DNA of 64,000 nt from JAAFIM01 sp964467315 (GCA_964467315.1 CAYXSA010000010.1:1-64000), one strand, 5' to 3'; positions 17,938 to 27,153 are shown, counted from the stretch's first letter. Program-made: numbers and translations. The notes: a model not told the origin generated them from the sequence alone.

Positions 17938-20385
17938 TCAGAACTGTAGCTGATACATAAGATTGGGCACCATGCCAAATTGGGACTGCTCGACGACGCG
18001 CTGCAGCACGGGATTGTAGCGAATTTGGGCGGTGTTGTTGCGTCCCGTTAGATTGATGATATCGATGAGTATATTATGCGAGATGCGGCGGCGGCGGCTA
18101 TTGAAGCGGATGCCTGTTTTGAAGTCTAAGCGATAATAGTCGCGCATACGCAGCTCGTAACTATGCTCCTCATCGACAATTTCCCTGCCCGCAGCGATGG
18201 AGGCAAGCGTATCTATAGGCGTGATGGGCTTGCCGTGATGGTAATTGAAACGCAAATCGACGGTAAAAAAGTTGCGGCGCATCTTGCCAATCGCCCATTC
18301 TTTGCCCAAGACCGCCTGCCCCAGATAGCGGATATCGTAGGCAGTGCTGCGCCAAATGCCGTCGCTGCCTTTGTAGCGCGAAACGCTGTAGGAGCCGCCC
18401 AGATTCATGTAAAAACCCTTGTCGAACTTGCGTATTAGCGCTATTTCTACCCCAGCATTGTAGCCTACGCCCTCGCTGACGAGATTGGTGCGCAAGGGGA
18501 ATACGGGAAATTCGCCGTAATTGATATGCGAAAAAGCATCGCGCGTATCTGCCGAAATGGGCATATCGTACATATACTGCGCATATAGATTGGTCTGCCA
18601 TTGCCAGCTGGGCGATACCTGCCAACGATAATCTAAAGCGAGATGCTGCGATTTGAATAAGCCCAAATTTTTGTTGCCCGTATCATAACTACCGTCAGGC
18701 AATTGTATAACGTTATAGCTGATGATAAAAGGGACTAAGCGGCTATGCCAGCTATAACCAAGCGAAAACAGATGCCGCCCGCTGGGCGACCAATGCAGAT
18801 TTAGACGCGGCTCTACGCTATACGAATGGTCGTTGATGCTGAAATGATTGGCGTACAAGCCCGCATAAAGGCTAAATTTTTCGGAGAACTTCCAAAGCGT
18901 CTGCGCGTAGGCTTCCGTATGAAAAAGCAATTGCTTATCCGCCAAATAATCGTAACGCAAAGTCGGCGCGGTAGCATAATCGGCTACATTCACCAGATAA
19001 GCGTGCAGCCTCGCCCCCGTGCGAAAAGTCAGCAGCGTATTGCGTTTGGAGCCTTTTAAGAGGGTTTTCGTATTGAAATAACTCGATAAACTCGTAATGG
19101 CGCGAAACTCCTTGACGAAATAAATATCCTCCATGAGTATCGAATTATTTGCCGCCACCGAGTCGCGCCAAGAATAATAGTTTTGTACGCTTTGCGAAAT
19201 CGTCGTCGACAAATAGGAGCGGTTGCCCGTGCTGATGCGGTGATTGATGCCCAAAACGCCGAGTTGGGTGCGTATATACAAATCCCGCCCGCGCTCTGCA
19301 TATACGTCGTTGCTGTCTATATTTGAGTTGAGCAAAGACACGTTGGCGATGCCGCCGATGCCGAAAATGCTAATATCTCCCCGCTTTAAGGAGGGAAAAT
19401 TCAGCTTAAAAGTAATATCCTGATACTGCGGCGAAGAGTTCGTGCCTATCGGCAGCCGCAAGAGCTGCATCAAGCGTATAACCCCGTAACGAGCGCCCAC
19501 CAAAAAGGAACTTTTTCCCTTTTTTATCGGACCTTCCACCAGCATTTCCGCGCCCAAAAAGCTCAACTGCCCCGTCATTTCCAGCCTTTCCGTATTGCCT
19601 TTGCGTATGTTGAGGTCGAAAATCGCAGAGGTCGCATTGCCGTACTCTGCCGAAAAATTGCTTAAAAAAAAGTCGGAATTTGCCAGCGAATTGGTATTCA
19701 AAATCGGGAAAGGCGCGCCTGTATTGCCCAGCGTAGCGAAGTGATTGGGGTTTTCTATCGGTATGCCCTCGATGCGATAGCCCACGCCCATCGGCGTACC
19801 TCCGCGCGCAATGATATAATTTTGGTTGTCGTTCGTGTTGTACACGCCCCCAAAATTCGCCGCCAAGCGCGCAGGGTCGTAAAAAGAACCCGCATAACGG
19901 CTCACTTCCTCTATGTCGAACTGCCGCCCGCCCTGCAAAACAAAGGGATTATGAATTTTTATATTGTTGCTTATCAGCTTTTCGGGCTGCAATACATCTT
20001 CGATGGGCGCAGGATTTTCTACCCTTTCGGGGTCGTTGGCAAGGGCTACATTTTCGTCGAGGCTTATCTCCAAATCCACGTCCTTGCCCGTCGTTACTAA
20101 GATATTGCCCTCGATGCGCTCTATATAATTGGGCGCAAAAACGCGCAGCCGCTGCCTTCCGACAGGCACGCCCGCTATTACAAATTGTCCGTTTTCGTCC
20201 GCCTGCGCCGTTTTTCGGGGCGAAAAATTAAGCAGCTCCACCTGCGCACCCGCTACCGCGATGCCTGCGTTTTTATCGACAATTTTACCGCGTATATTTG
20301 CCAACTGTAGGCTGTCCGCCCCTTGCGCTTTGCCCCTCGAAGGTAGCAGAAGTACGCCCAATAAAACAATGTATAAATATCTCAT
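17938..20385 (-). CDS. TonB-dependent outer membrane receptor with carboxypeptidase-like regulatory domain
   Basis: 815 residues. Signal peptide (MRYLYIVLLGVLLLPSRGKAQ), then a CarboxypepD_reg-like domain (IRGKIVDKNAGIAVAGAQVELL ... GQFVIAGVPVGRQRLRV) at about 30-115. A plug domain follows (RYAGSFYDPARLAANFGGV, IIARGGTPMGVGYRIEGIPIENPNHF, AEYGNATSAIFDLNIRKGN), then a beta-barrel ending in LMYQLQF with C-terminal Phe. It imports an unknown substrate using TonB energy; there is no SusD partner next to it. The frame extends to 20478 through a repeat; the ATG at 20385 starts the signal peptide. Confidence 0.88.
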   Translation of the reverse strand: MRYLYIVLLGVLLLPSRGKAQGADSLQLANIRGKIVDKNAGIAVAGAQVELLNFSPRKTAQADENGQFVIAGVPVGRQRLRVFAPNYIERIEGNILVTTGKDVDLEISLDENVALANDPERVENPAPIEDVLQPEKLISNNIKIHNPFVLQGGRQFDIEEVSRYAGSFYDPARLAANFGGVYNTNDNQNYIIARGGTPMGVGYRIEGIPIENPNHFATLGNTGAPFPILNTNSLANSDFFLSNFSAEYGNATSAIFDLNIRKGNTERLEMTGQLSFLGAEMLVEGPIKKGKSSFLVGARYGVIRLMQLLRLPIGTNSSPQYQDITFKLNFPSLKRGDISIFGIGGIANVSLLNSNIDSNDVYAERGRDLYIRTQLGVLGINHRISTGNRSYLSTTISQSVQNYYSWRDSVAANNSILMEDIYFVKEFRAITSLSSYFNTKTLLKGSKRNTLLTFRTGARLHAYLVNVADYATAPTLRYDYLADKQLLFHTEAYAQTLWKFSEKFSLYAGLYANHFSINDHSYSVEPRLNLHWSPSGRHLFSLGYSWHSRLVPFIISYNVIQLPDGSYDTGNKNLGLFKSQHLALDYRWQVSPSWQWQTNLYAQYMYDMPISADTRDAFSHINYGEFPVFPLRTNLVSEGVGYNAGVEIALIRKFDKGFYMNLGGSYSVSRYKGSDGIWRSTAYDIRYLGQAVLGKEWAIGKMRRNFFTVDLRFNYHHGKPITPIDTLASIAAGREIVDEEHSYELRMRDYYRLDFKTGIRFNSRRRRISHNILIDIINLTGRNNTAQIRYNPVLQRVVEQSQFGMVPNLMYQLQF

Positions 20386-20415
20386 TATCAAGTATTTATG
20401 TTCGTTTATAAATTG

Positions 20416-20592
20416 TTTTTTTGGGCGTGCCCGCCGCGCATCGCCTGCGCCAAAGGGGCGCAGGCGGAGCCGTAGCACGGCGTGCCTTCGGCACTTGTGC
20501 CATGCTACGGCTCTACATTCGCGGCGGTCGGGCTATCCGCTGCATCAGCCGCCGAACAAGTCGGCGGCTGGTTCCGCTTCTATCCCTCACGC
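20416..20592 (-). repeat. Family A repeat, copy 10
   Basis: T-tract, GGGCGTGCCC, a stem CGCCTGCGCC/GGGCGCAGGCG, an enlarged AGCCGTAGCA...TGCTACGGCT cassette containing an extra hairpin, CGGTCGGGCTATCCGC, an AGCCGCCGAACAAGTCGGCGGCT cassette and CTATCCCTCACGC. The A-tract end is 31 bp upstream of the TonB receptor ATG. Confidence 0.85.
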
Positions 20593-20615
20593 GTTGGCGC
20601 GGTCGGGCAGCCACA

Positions 20616-20723
20616 GGGGCTGCCCATAGCCGTCAACTTAAGCGAGTTTCATAGCGTTGGGGGCGCTGCCCCAACGCTACGAAAGCACAAAAAGCCCTTA
20701 AGCTGACGGCTATGGGGCTGCCC
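20616..20723. mobile_element. MITE-like element, copy 1, with 10-bp flanking direct repeat
   Basis: An 88-bp element (20626-20713) has 17-bp terminal inverted repeats, ATAGCCGTCAACTTAAG against CTTAAGCTGACGGCTAT (one mismatch). A perfect 10-bp direct repeat GGGGCTGCCC abuts both ends (20616-20625 and 20714-20723). The inside holds one palindrome, GCGTTGGGG..CCCCAACGC. It has no coding capacity. The same termini occur at 52955-53143. Confidence 0.65.
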
Positions 20724-20741
20724 GCAAAAAACGTCTGCCCA

Positions 20742-21584
20742 CTAATCCGTTTTTACGCCTCTGCGTTGTAGGTCTTTTTCCAACTTTTCGGCTTCGGCGC
20801 AGGTTTGGCGGGCATTGGTGAGGGCGCTGGAGAGGGTTTGGTAGGCTTTTTCTATTTGGGGCTCGGGTTTACCGATTTTTTGCAGGATTTGCGTTTTTTG
20901 CCCTGTTGCGTCGGTAACTGCTTGTATGTATTTTTTGTCTTTCGTCTGCTGGTAGGTAGCCAAATTGCTGGCTATGGTATTGTCGAGGGTCTGTAGTTCG
21001 CGCCACAAATCGGCTTTCGGTTGATTGGCGAGGGTTTGTAGGAAGGCGCTTTCGGCTTGGGCTTCTGCCTCTTTGCTCCGTTGGCAATCGCGGCGCAGGG
21101 CGCGCAGGTTTTCTTGCAACTGCGGTACGCTGATGGTGTTGTCGTTAGTGCCTTTGCCTGCGACGATGCGCGGCGGGCGAGCGCAAAGCATTTTTTGCTC
21201 CACTCTTGATAGGCGCAGCGCAAAATCCTTTGTTCGTAGCTCCAAAGTATCTGCCTCTGCTTTGCTGGGCGTATAATTTTCTATTCCACACCATTCGTCG
21301 GGGGCTTGGTAGCCTTTGCGCGCGTTGGCTGCGGGCAGCAGGACGATGCGGGTATATTTTCGGGTACAGAGCCGAAAGTGTTGTTGCTGGTATTGGCTGT
21401 ATTTTTCGGGTGTCTGCCCCTTGTTGACGATACACACGATGCTATCGTTGTAACGATAAAGGGGCAGATTTTGCGCATTGCGCTCGGCGGAAACAAAGAG
21501 CGGACGCGGCAGCAGGGGCTGCGCCTGCACAGCAAGAGCAGCAACAAACAGCCCCAACACGAAAATAATAAATTGTTTTGTCAT
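20742..21584 (-). CDS. Secreted helical protein, unknown function
   Basis: 280 residues. Signal peptide MTKQFIIFVLGLFVAALAVQAQ; mature domain first with mixed structure (YNDSIVCIVNKGQTPEKYSQYQQQHFRLC), two Cys pairs, then from about residue 120 nearly all helical with a coiled-coil appearance (LQENLRALRRDCQRSKEAEAQAESAFLQ, LDNTIASNLATYQQTKDKKYIQAV). I recognise no family. The gene is isolated by repeats on its 3' side. Confidence 0.75.
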   Translation of the reverse strand: MTKQFIIFVLGLFVAALAVQAQPLLPRPLFVSAERNAQNLPLYRYNDSIVCIVNKGQTPEKYSQYQQQHFRLCTRKYTRIVLLPAANARKGYQAPDEWCGIENYTPSKAEADTLELRTKDFALRLSRVEQKMLCARPPRIVAGKGTNDNTISVPQLQENLRALRRDCQRSKEAEAQAESAFLQTLANQPKADLWRELQTLDNTIASNLATYQQTKDKKYIQAVTDATGQKTQILQKIGKPEPQIEKAYQTLSSALTNARQTCAEAEKLEKDLQRRGVKTD

Positions 21585-21694
21585 AGCGGCAATTAAAGGA
21601 AATTGATTGCGGTAAAAATAGCAAAAAGTCCGTATAATGATAAATTAAAACCGTTCTGCGCTACGTTTACTTGTACCTACAAACAAAATATATC

Positions 21695-22075
21695 ATGAGC
21701 GCGCTTATCTTTCCAAACGACCTCCTGTTGTTGCTCAGTAATCGGCTGATTATTGCTACGCTTTCTGTTTCAAAAAGCAAATTATTTCAGCTTACGCCAG
21801 CGCACAAGCCGCAGACAATAATCACAGCAAAGTACAATATCAAAAGCCTTATCCATTGGGAAACGTTTTCGGCAGCCGTTTCCAATTACTTCAACACCGC
21901 AAATGAAGGCGCATTTGGGGCAGCAGAACATTGGTGGGAGCAAACCCGCCACAATCGAAAATGGAGCTTATACAGCACTGCCTCAAGCAAAAAATACGAG
22001 TTTCAAGCAGGGCAGATAGACTCGAAAGAGGGGCAGTGTTGTTTATGGCTTAAGCACACAGCATCAGAAGGCTAA
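21695..22075 (+). CDS. Small orphan protein, doubtful
   Basis: 126 residues from the ATG at 21695 (a TTG at 21671 is also in frame). The protein has ordinary composition with a hydrophobic N-terminus (ALIFPNDLLLLLSNRLIIATLSV) and Trp-containing C-terminal half (HWWEQTRHNRKWSLY). No signal peptide, no recognised domain. Base use is clearly more A/T-rich than in the neighbours, which suggests a transferred or lineage-specific gene, or a spurious frame. It is kept because no competing frame or repeat explains the stretch. Confidence 0.4.
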   Translation: MSALIFPNDLLLLLSNRLIIATLSVSKSKLFQLTPAHKPQTIITAKYNIKSLIHWETFSAAVSNYFNTANEGAFGAAEHWWEQTRHNRKWSLYSTASSKKYEFQAGQIDSKEGQCCLWLKHTASEG

Positions 22076-22144
22076 GATACTGCTACGCTACGAAATTGGC
22101 TTTAGCGCCCGCGCGCCGCCGCCCTTTGCGGCGGCAGCGAGCCT

Positions 22145-22256
22145 GCGTGAGGGATAGTAGGGGCGAATCAACATTCGCCCATTTGGGCGATGGTGATACG
22201 CCCCAAATAGCCCGACCGCTGCCCCCTTTTTGGGGCAGCGGGCACGCCAAAAAAAA
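22145..22256 (+). repeat. Family A repeat, copy 11
   Basis: GCGTGAGGGATAG, cassette GGGGCGAATCAACATTCGCCC (same cassette as at 9269), AATAGCCCGACC, stem GCTGCCCC/GGGGCAGC, GGGCACGCC, A-tract. Confidence 0.85.
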
Positions 22257-22339
22257 TAAAAAATCGGGCAGCGACGCTTTCCCTGCGCCCCTGCCCGCTA
22301 TATATATGGTATAGCAGCGAAAAATTATGCAATTAAAAC

Positions 22340-22921
22340 TTAGTGCAGCGAAATCTGATACTGCCCGATGAGGCGGCGTATATTGATGAGCGCGTAACGC
22401 ATACGACCAAGCGCTGTGTTGATGCTGACGTTGGTGAGTTCGGCGATTTCTTTGAAGGAAAGGTCGACGTAATGGCGCAGGACTATCACTTCGCGTTGCT
22501 CTGTGGGGAGCGCGTCGATGAGTTGGCGAATTTTCTGATGCGTCTGGCTGCGTATCATATTGTCCTCGCTGCTGGCTTCGCCGTCTTTGAGCACGCTGAA
22601 AATATCGAAATCGTCCGTCGTAGCGCAGGCTGTGGGGCGGCGCTTGCTTTTGCGGAAATAATCGACGCAAAGATTGTAGGCGATACGGAGCGCCCATTGA
22701 AGGAATTTGCCTTCTTCGTTGTATTTGCCCGTGCGCAGGGTGTCGATGATTTTGATGAATGTTTCTTGGAAGATGTCATTCGCCAAATCGTGGTCGCGCA
22801 CAAACATATAAATCGAAGCATAAATTTTGCTTTTATGCCGATTGAGGAGCGTTTCAAAGGCATATTCGTTGCCGCCGAGATAAAGGCGGATTAAGTCGCG
22901 GTCGCTGCTGGTATTTTGCAT
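22340..22921 (-). CDS. ECF-type RNA polymerase sigma factor
   Basis: 193 residues, the size of an extracytoplasmic-function sigma factor. Region 2 is visible at about 20-95 (YAFETLLNRHKSKIYASIYMFVRDHDLANDIFQETFIKII, FLQWALRIAYNLCVDYFRKSKR) and region 4 at about 130-180 (IDALPTEQREVIVLRHYVDLSFKEIAELTNVSINTALGRMRYAL) with the helix-turn-helix. No anti-sigma gene follows on the same strand; the downstream side is a repeat, so its control is not visible here. Confidence 0.92.
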   Translation of the reverse strand: MQNTSSDRDLIRLYLGGNEYAFETLLNRHKSKIYASIYMFVRDHDLANDIFQETFIKIIDTLRTGKYNEEGKFLQWALRIAYNLCVDYFRKSKRRPTACATTDDFDIFSVLKDGEASSEDNMIRSQTHQKIRQLIDALPTEQREVIVLRHYVDLSFKEIAELTNVSINTALGRMRYALINIRRLIGQYQISLH

Positions 22922-23303
22922 AATTCTTACAAGGATTTTTTACTGACAACCAATCAAAACAATCCCCACTTCGCAAAATACGCGCATACAGAATGGAGCG
23001 CGCTTGCAAGCACTGCGTTTTTAGAAACGACGGCGAAGTAGTTGGGGGAATTGGGAAAGAGAAAAACGATGTAGAATTATGCTACCGATAAGCTGTGGTT
23101 ATTTTTTGTTGAGCAGGAATATTTTTTTTTCATGGTCGCTTAGTCTGACTTGAGCGCTTTCGCTTGTTGTTTTTGTGTACTTTTGCGCGAAGTTCTCAAA
23201 TTCTGCTGTTTTTTTTATTATTTACTGTTTATTTTTTTGTGGCGGGTCGTTTATTGCCTGCTCACGAAACTATTTACGCATATATTGTTTAAAGGTTGCA
23301 TAA
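22922..23303. other. AT-rich gap between the divergent sigma factor and uvrA
   Basis: A 382-bp gap with no repeat of the families seen elsewhere, which makes it exceptional in this window. It must hold both promoters. On the plus strand TACTTTTG (23178-23185) fits the -7 consensus, but the nearest TTG (23150) is 25 bp upstream, slightly far. T-runs are frequent from 23100 to 23240. I see no RNA gene. Confidence 0.5.
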
Positions 23304-26132
23304 ATGCCGAAAAAAAAATCAATTTTTATCAAGGGGGCGCGTTCCAACAACCTAAAGAACGTTAGCGTAGAGCTACCACAAGGGGAGTTTATCGTTATCA
23401 CGGGCGTATCTGGCAGCGGCAAATCCTCTTTGACGATGGATACGCTTTATGCAGAGGGGCAGCGGCGCTACGTGGAGAGCTTGTCGGCGTATGCGCGGCA
23501 GTTTTTGATGCGTATGCGCAAGCCTGAGGTAGATTATATTCGCGGTTTGTGTCCAGCCATTGCGATAGAACAGCGCGTAGGCAACAAAAATGCGCGTTCT
23601 ACAGTGGGCACGCTTACGGAGATATACGACTATTTGCGCTTATTGTTTGCGCGCATTGGTCGCACCTTTTCGCCTATATCGGGGCAAGAAGTCAAAAAGT
23701 ATGCCGCAAGCGATGTTGTACGATATATTTTTTCGCAAAAAGAGGCAACTCGCATATTTATAACTGCGCCTTTGCGTTTGCGCAAAGAACAGACTCTTAG
23801 CCAAATGCTGGATTATTTGCAGCAAAAGGGCTATGCGCGGGTTTTGGTAGATGCCGAGCAGCAGCGCATAGACAAGCTATTGGAAGCGGGCGCAGAAAGC
23901 ATACAAGACCCAGAACAGCGAGTGCGCATTTTGCTCGATAGGCTCGTACTTCCTGCCGCCGATAGCGAAGAAATCGAAGACGTACGCAAACGCGCTGCCG
24001 ATTCCGTAGAACAAGCCTTCCAAGAAGGCGGCGGCGCTTGCTATATCGTCGCCGACGGCAAGGAGCAAGCCTTTAGTAATCGTTTTGAGCTGGACGGTAT
24101 CGTCTTCGAGGAACTGCAGCCCCAGTTCTTCAACTTCAATTCCTCGCTCGGAGCCTGCCCCGCCTGCGAAGGCTACGGAAAAACAATGGGCGTAGACGAA
24201 GAAAAGGTAATCCCCGACAAATCTAAATCCGTCTTCGACGATGCCGTCGTCTGCTGGAGAGGCGAAAAGGTCGGCAAATGGAAAGAATGGCTCATCTCCC
24301 TATCCAAAAAAGCCGAATTCCCCATACATCGCCCCTACGAACAACTCAACGAACGCCAACGCGAATTCCTCTGGTATGGCGACGGCAGCTTCACAGGCAT
24401 ACACGGCTTTTTCAAAGACCTCGAAACCCAAAGCTATAAGATACAAAACCGCGTCCTACTCGCCCGCTACAGAGGCAAAACCACCTGCCATACCTGCAAA
24501 GGCTCTCGCCTGCGCAAAGAAGCCTTGTATGTGCGCATCGGCGGACGTACCATCGCACAACTGCACCGCTGCTCCATCAAAAAACTCTACAAGTTCTTCC
24601 GCGAACTCGTCGGGCAACTCTCAGCAGCAGAAACCACCATCGCCAAAAGACTACTCACCGAAATACGCCTGCGCCTGCGTTTTATGCTCCAAATAGGTTT
24701 GGGCTACCTCACCTTAGACCGACTATCTTCTACCCTCTCAGGCGGCGAAGTACAGCGCATACACCTCACCCGCACGCTGGGCAGCAACCTCACCTCCTCG
24801 CTCTACATTCTCGACGAACCCAGCATAGGGCTGCACCCCAAAGACACCAATAGACTCGTAGCCATCTTGCAAAGGCTGCGCGATATGGGCAATACTGTCG
24901 TCGTCGTTGAACACGATGAAGAACTCATAGCCCAAAGCGATTACCTCGTCGATGTAGGTCCCGCCGCAGGCATTCACGGCGGCGAAATCGTCTTCGCAGG
25001 CCCCTACGAAGGCATCTACGACCAAGCCGCCCAAAGCCTTACCGCCCAATACATGAGCGGACGTATGAGCATTCCCATACCCCGCACACGCCGACAAGCT
25101 ACCGCCTTCGTCGAACTACTCGGCGCACGCCGCCACAATCTCAAAAATATCGACGTACGCATACCTTTAGGCATCATGAGCGTCATCACGGGCGTATCGG
25201 GCAGCGGCAAAACCACCCTGATCCGCTCCCTGCTCGTGCCCGCCCTGCGCGCCGCTCTGGAGCAAAAAAGCAACCAACATCTACGCATCGGCGGCATGGC
25301 TGGTTTGGAAGGCGATTGGGCAAAAATTACCCACATAGAATTCGTCAACCAACAACCCATCGGCAAATCCTCCCGCTCCAATCCCGTAACTTACGTCAAA
25401 GCCTATGACGCTATCCGCCGACTATTCTCCGAGCAGGCACTATCCAAAATGAACGCCCTACGCCCCAAACATTTTTCCTTTAATGTCGAAGGCGGTAGAT
25501 GCGAAACCTGTAAAGGCGAAGGCGAAACCTTAGTCAGCATGCAGTTTCTCGCCGATGTGCGCCTCACTTGCGAAGACTGCAACGGCAAACGCTTCCAGCC
25601 CCATATACTCGACGTGCGCTACAACGGCAAAAATATCTTCGAGGTACTCAATATGACCGTCGATGAAGCCCTCATTTTTTTCGCCGCCCAAACCGACATC
25701 ACCAGCCTTTTGCGCCCACTCCAAGACGTAGGCTTAGGCTACGTGCGGCTCGGACAATCCTCCTCCACCCTCTCGGGCGGCGAGGCGCAACGCATCAAAC
25801 TCGCCTCCTTCCTCAATCGCCAGCATCACCGCGAACACATATTTTTTGTCTTCGACGAACCCACCACAGGGCTACACTTCCACGACGTGCGCCGACTGCT
25901 CGATGCCCTCAATGCCCTCGTCAATTCGGGGCACAGCGTCCTCATCATCGAGCATAATCTCGACGTGATAAAATGCGCCGATTACCTCATCGAACTCGGC
26001 AAAGACGGCGGCGAAAAGGGCGGACATCTCCTCTATCAAGGCGTGCCCGAAGGTCTGTTGGACTGCGAAGAGTCTTATACCGCCCCCTTTTTACGCGCAA
26101 AACTTCAACAAAAAACACCTGATAATCAGTAG
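23304..26132 (+). CDS. uvrA: Excinuclease ABC subunit UvrA
   Basis: 942 residues, full length. UvrA finds helix-distorting DNA damage and loads UvrB. Both ATP-binding modules are complete: Walker A GVSGSGKS at 34-41 and GVSGSGKT near 629, ABC signatures TLSGGEVQRIHL near 478 and TLSGGEAQRIKL near 822, and Walker B ILDEPSIGLHP and FDEPTTGLHF. The zinc modules CPAC/CHTC (about 284 and 394) and CETC/CEDC (about 732 and 757) are intact. Odd: codon use changes within the gene. The first 220 codons prefer G/T-ending codons and TTG; from about 24,050 on the gene is strongly C-rich (CTC, GCC, ATC). Confidence 0.96.
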   Translation: MPKKKSIFIKGARSNNLKNVSVELPQGEFIVITGVSGSGKSSLTMDTLYAEGQRRYVESLSAYARQFLMRMRKPEVDYIRGLCPAIAIEQRVGNKNARSTVGTLTEIYDYLRLLFARIGRTFSPISGQEVKKYAASDVVRYIFSQKEATRIFITAPLRLRKEQTLSQMLDYLQQKGYARVLVDAEQQRIDKLLEAGAESIQDPEQRVRILLDRLVLPAADSEEIEDVRKRAADSVEQAFQEGGGACYIVADGKEQAFSNRFELDGIVFEELQPQFFNFNSSLGACPACEGYGKTMGVDEEKVIPDKSKSVFDDAVVCWRGEKVGKWKEWLISLSKKAEFPIHRPYEQLNERQREFLWYGDGSFTGIHGFFKDLETQSYKIQNRVLLARYRGKTTCHTCKGSRLRKEALYVRIGGRTIAQLHRCSIKKLYKFFRELVGQLSAAETTIAKRLLTEIRLRLRFMLQIGLGYLTLDRLSSTLSGGEVQRIHLTRTLGSNLTSSLYILDEPSIGLHPKDTNRLVAILQRLRDMGNTVVVVEHDEELIAQSDYLVDVGPAAGIHGGEIVFAGPYEGIYDQAAQSLTAQYMSGRMSIPIPRTRRQATAFVELLGARRHNLKNIDVRIPLGIMSVITGVSGSGKTTLIRSLLVPALRAALEQKSNQHLRIGGMAGLEGDWAKITHIEFVNQQPIGKSSRSNPVTYVKAYDAIRRLFSEQALSKMNALRPKHFSFNVEGGRCETCKGEGETLVSMQFLADVRLTCEDCNGKRFQPHILDVRYNGKNIFEVLNMTVDEALIFFAAQTDITSLLRPLQDVGLGYVRLGQSSSTLSGGEAQRIKLASFLNRQHHREHIFFVFDEPTTGLHFHDVRRLLDALNALVNSGHSVLIIEHNLDVIKCADYLIELGKDGGEKGGHLLYQGVPEGLLDCEESYTAPFLRAKLQQKTPDNQ

Positions 26133-26150
26133 TTTATGTAATTTTTTAGC

Positions 26151-26278
26151 TTTTTTTTTGGGCGTGCCCGCGCCCGCCGCCCGCAAAGGCGGGCGGAGAC
26201 GCGATAAATCGCGTCTCTACACGGGCGCGGTCGGGCTATCCGCGCCGCAATAAATTGCGGCGCTACTATCCCTCACGC
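26151..26278 (-). repeat. Family A repeat, copy 12
   Basis: T-tract, GGGCGTGCCC, stem CGCCCGCC/GGCGGGCG, nested GAGACGCGATAAATCGCGTCTC, CGGTCGGGCTATCCGC, GCCGCAATAAATTGCGGC, CTATCCCTCACGC. The T-tract begins 18 bp after the uvrA stop codon. Confidence 0.85.
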
Positions 26279-26292
26279 AACATATGGCGCAC

Positions 26293-26362
26293 GCCGCGAC
26301 ACCACGAAGCAGCGTAGCTGCGAGTAGACGCGACCCGAAGGGAGCGAAAGGGCGCGGCGCGC
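26293..26362 (-). repeat. Family E repeat, copy 2
   Basis: Inverted copy of the 16774 repeat (CACCACGAAGCAG, CGTAGCTGCGAGTAGACGCG, GGGAGCGAA). The rest of the gap to 26516 has an imperfect palindromic stretch rich in GCGGCGCGC and a short run of the heptamer CGTAATT just before the start codon at 26517. Confidence 0.75.
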
Positions 26363-26516
26363 AGCAATTAAGTGAGCGCTTATTTTGAGTTTCGCAAACA
26401 GCCCCAAAGGGGCTTCCCTTTCGTAACCGTAGGCGAGCGAAGCGTTGCCTACGGGCGCGGCGCGCAATAAAAAAATATCAAGCCCAATCATTCCTCATTC
26501 GTAATTCGTAATTCTC

Positions 26517-27146
26517 ATGTATATTCCTCAAAGGTTTCAGTTTTCGGAGCGGGCAGAGTTAGTGGCTTTCATGCGGGCTTATAGTTTTGCGACGATTATC
26601 ACAGTCGGCGAAGGCGGGCGCGTCGTGGCTTCGCATCTGCCCTTTGTGGTAGAGGAAACCGCAGCGGGCGAAATTCTGCTTACCTCGCATTTTGCGCGGG
26701 CAAATGCGCAGTGGTGCAGTCTGGAGACGGGTGAGGTCTTGGTGGTTTTTGCCGAGCCACACGCCTATATATCGCCCCAGCACTACGAAAAGACGCTCAA
26801 CGTACCGACTTGGAATTATGTAGCCGTACACGCCTACACCAGCGCCCGACTTATCAGGGAAGAGGGCGAAGTTTTCGCCGTTTTAGAAAAGATGATACAG
26901 CAGTACGAAGCCAATTATCAAAAGCAATGGTCGATGCTACCGCAGGACTACAAAGACGGCTTGGCGAAGGGCATTATGGCGTTTGAATTGCGGGTTACAG
27001 ATTTGCAGGCAAGCCGCAAACTTAGCCAAAACAAAACCGAAAACGAGCGGCAACGCATAGCGCAGGCACTCGAAACAAGCAGCGATAGCCCCGCCCAAAA
27101 AATTGGCGAACTGATGCGCCAAGATTTGCAGAAAAAGCCCGAATGA
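26517..27146 (+). CDS. FMN-binding PaiB-family protein
   Basis: 209 residues, the normal PaiB size. Family marks are MYIPQRFQF at the start, YSFATIITVGEGGRVVASHLPFVV, HFARANAQW, VVFAEPHAYISPQHY, the hallmark VPTWNYVAVHAYTSARLI, and KGIMAFELRVTDLQASRKLSQNK. PaiB-like proteins bind FMN in a split-barrel fold; Bacillus PaiB is linked to repression of sporulation and protease genes, but in Bacteroidota the role is untested. It stands alone between repeats. Confidence 0.88.
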   Translation: MYIPQRFQFSERAELVAFMRAYSFATIITVGEGGRVVASHLPFVVEETAAGEILLTSHFARANAQWCSLETGEVLVVFAEPHAYISPQHYEKTLNVPTWNYVAVHAYTSARLIREEGEVFAVLEKMIQQYEANYQKQWSMLPQDYKDGLAKGIMAFELRVTDLQASRKLSQNKTENERQRIAQALETSSDSPAQKIGELMRQDLQKKPE

Positions 27147-27153
27147 ACCGACT

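Noticed and set aside
22083..22697. 204-residue minus-strand frame
   Set aside because: It is read partly from the antisense-shifted sigma factor and partly from a family A repeat.
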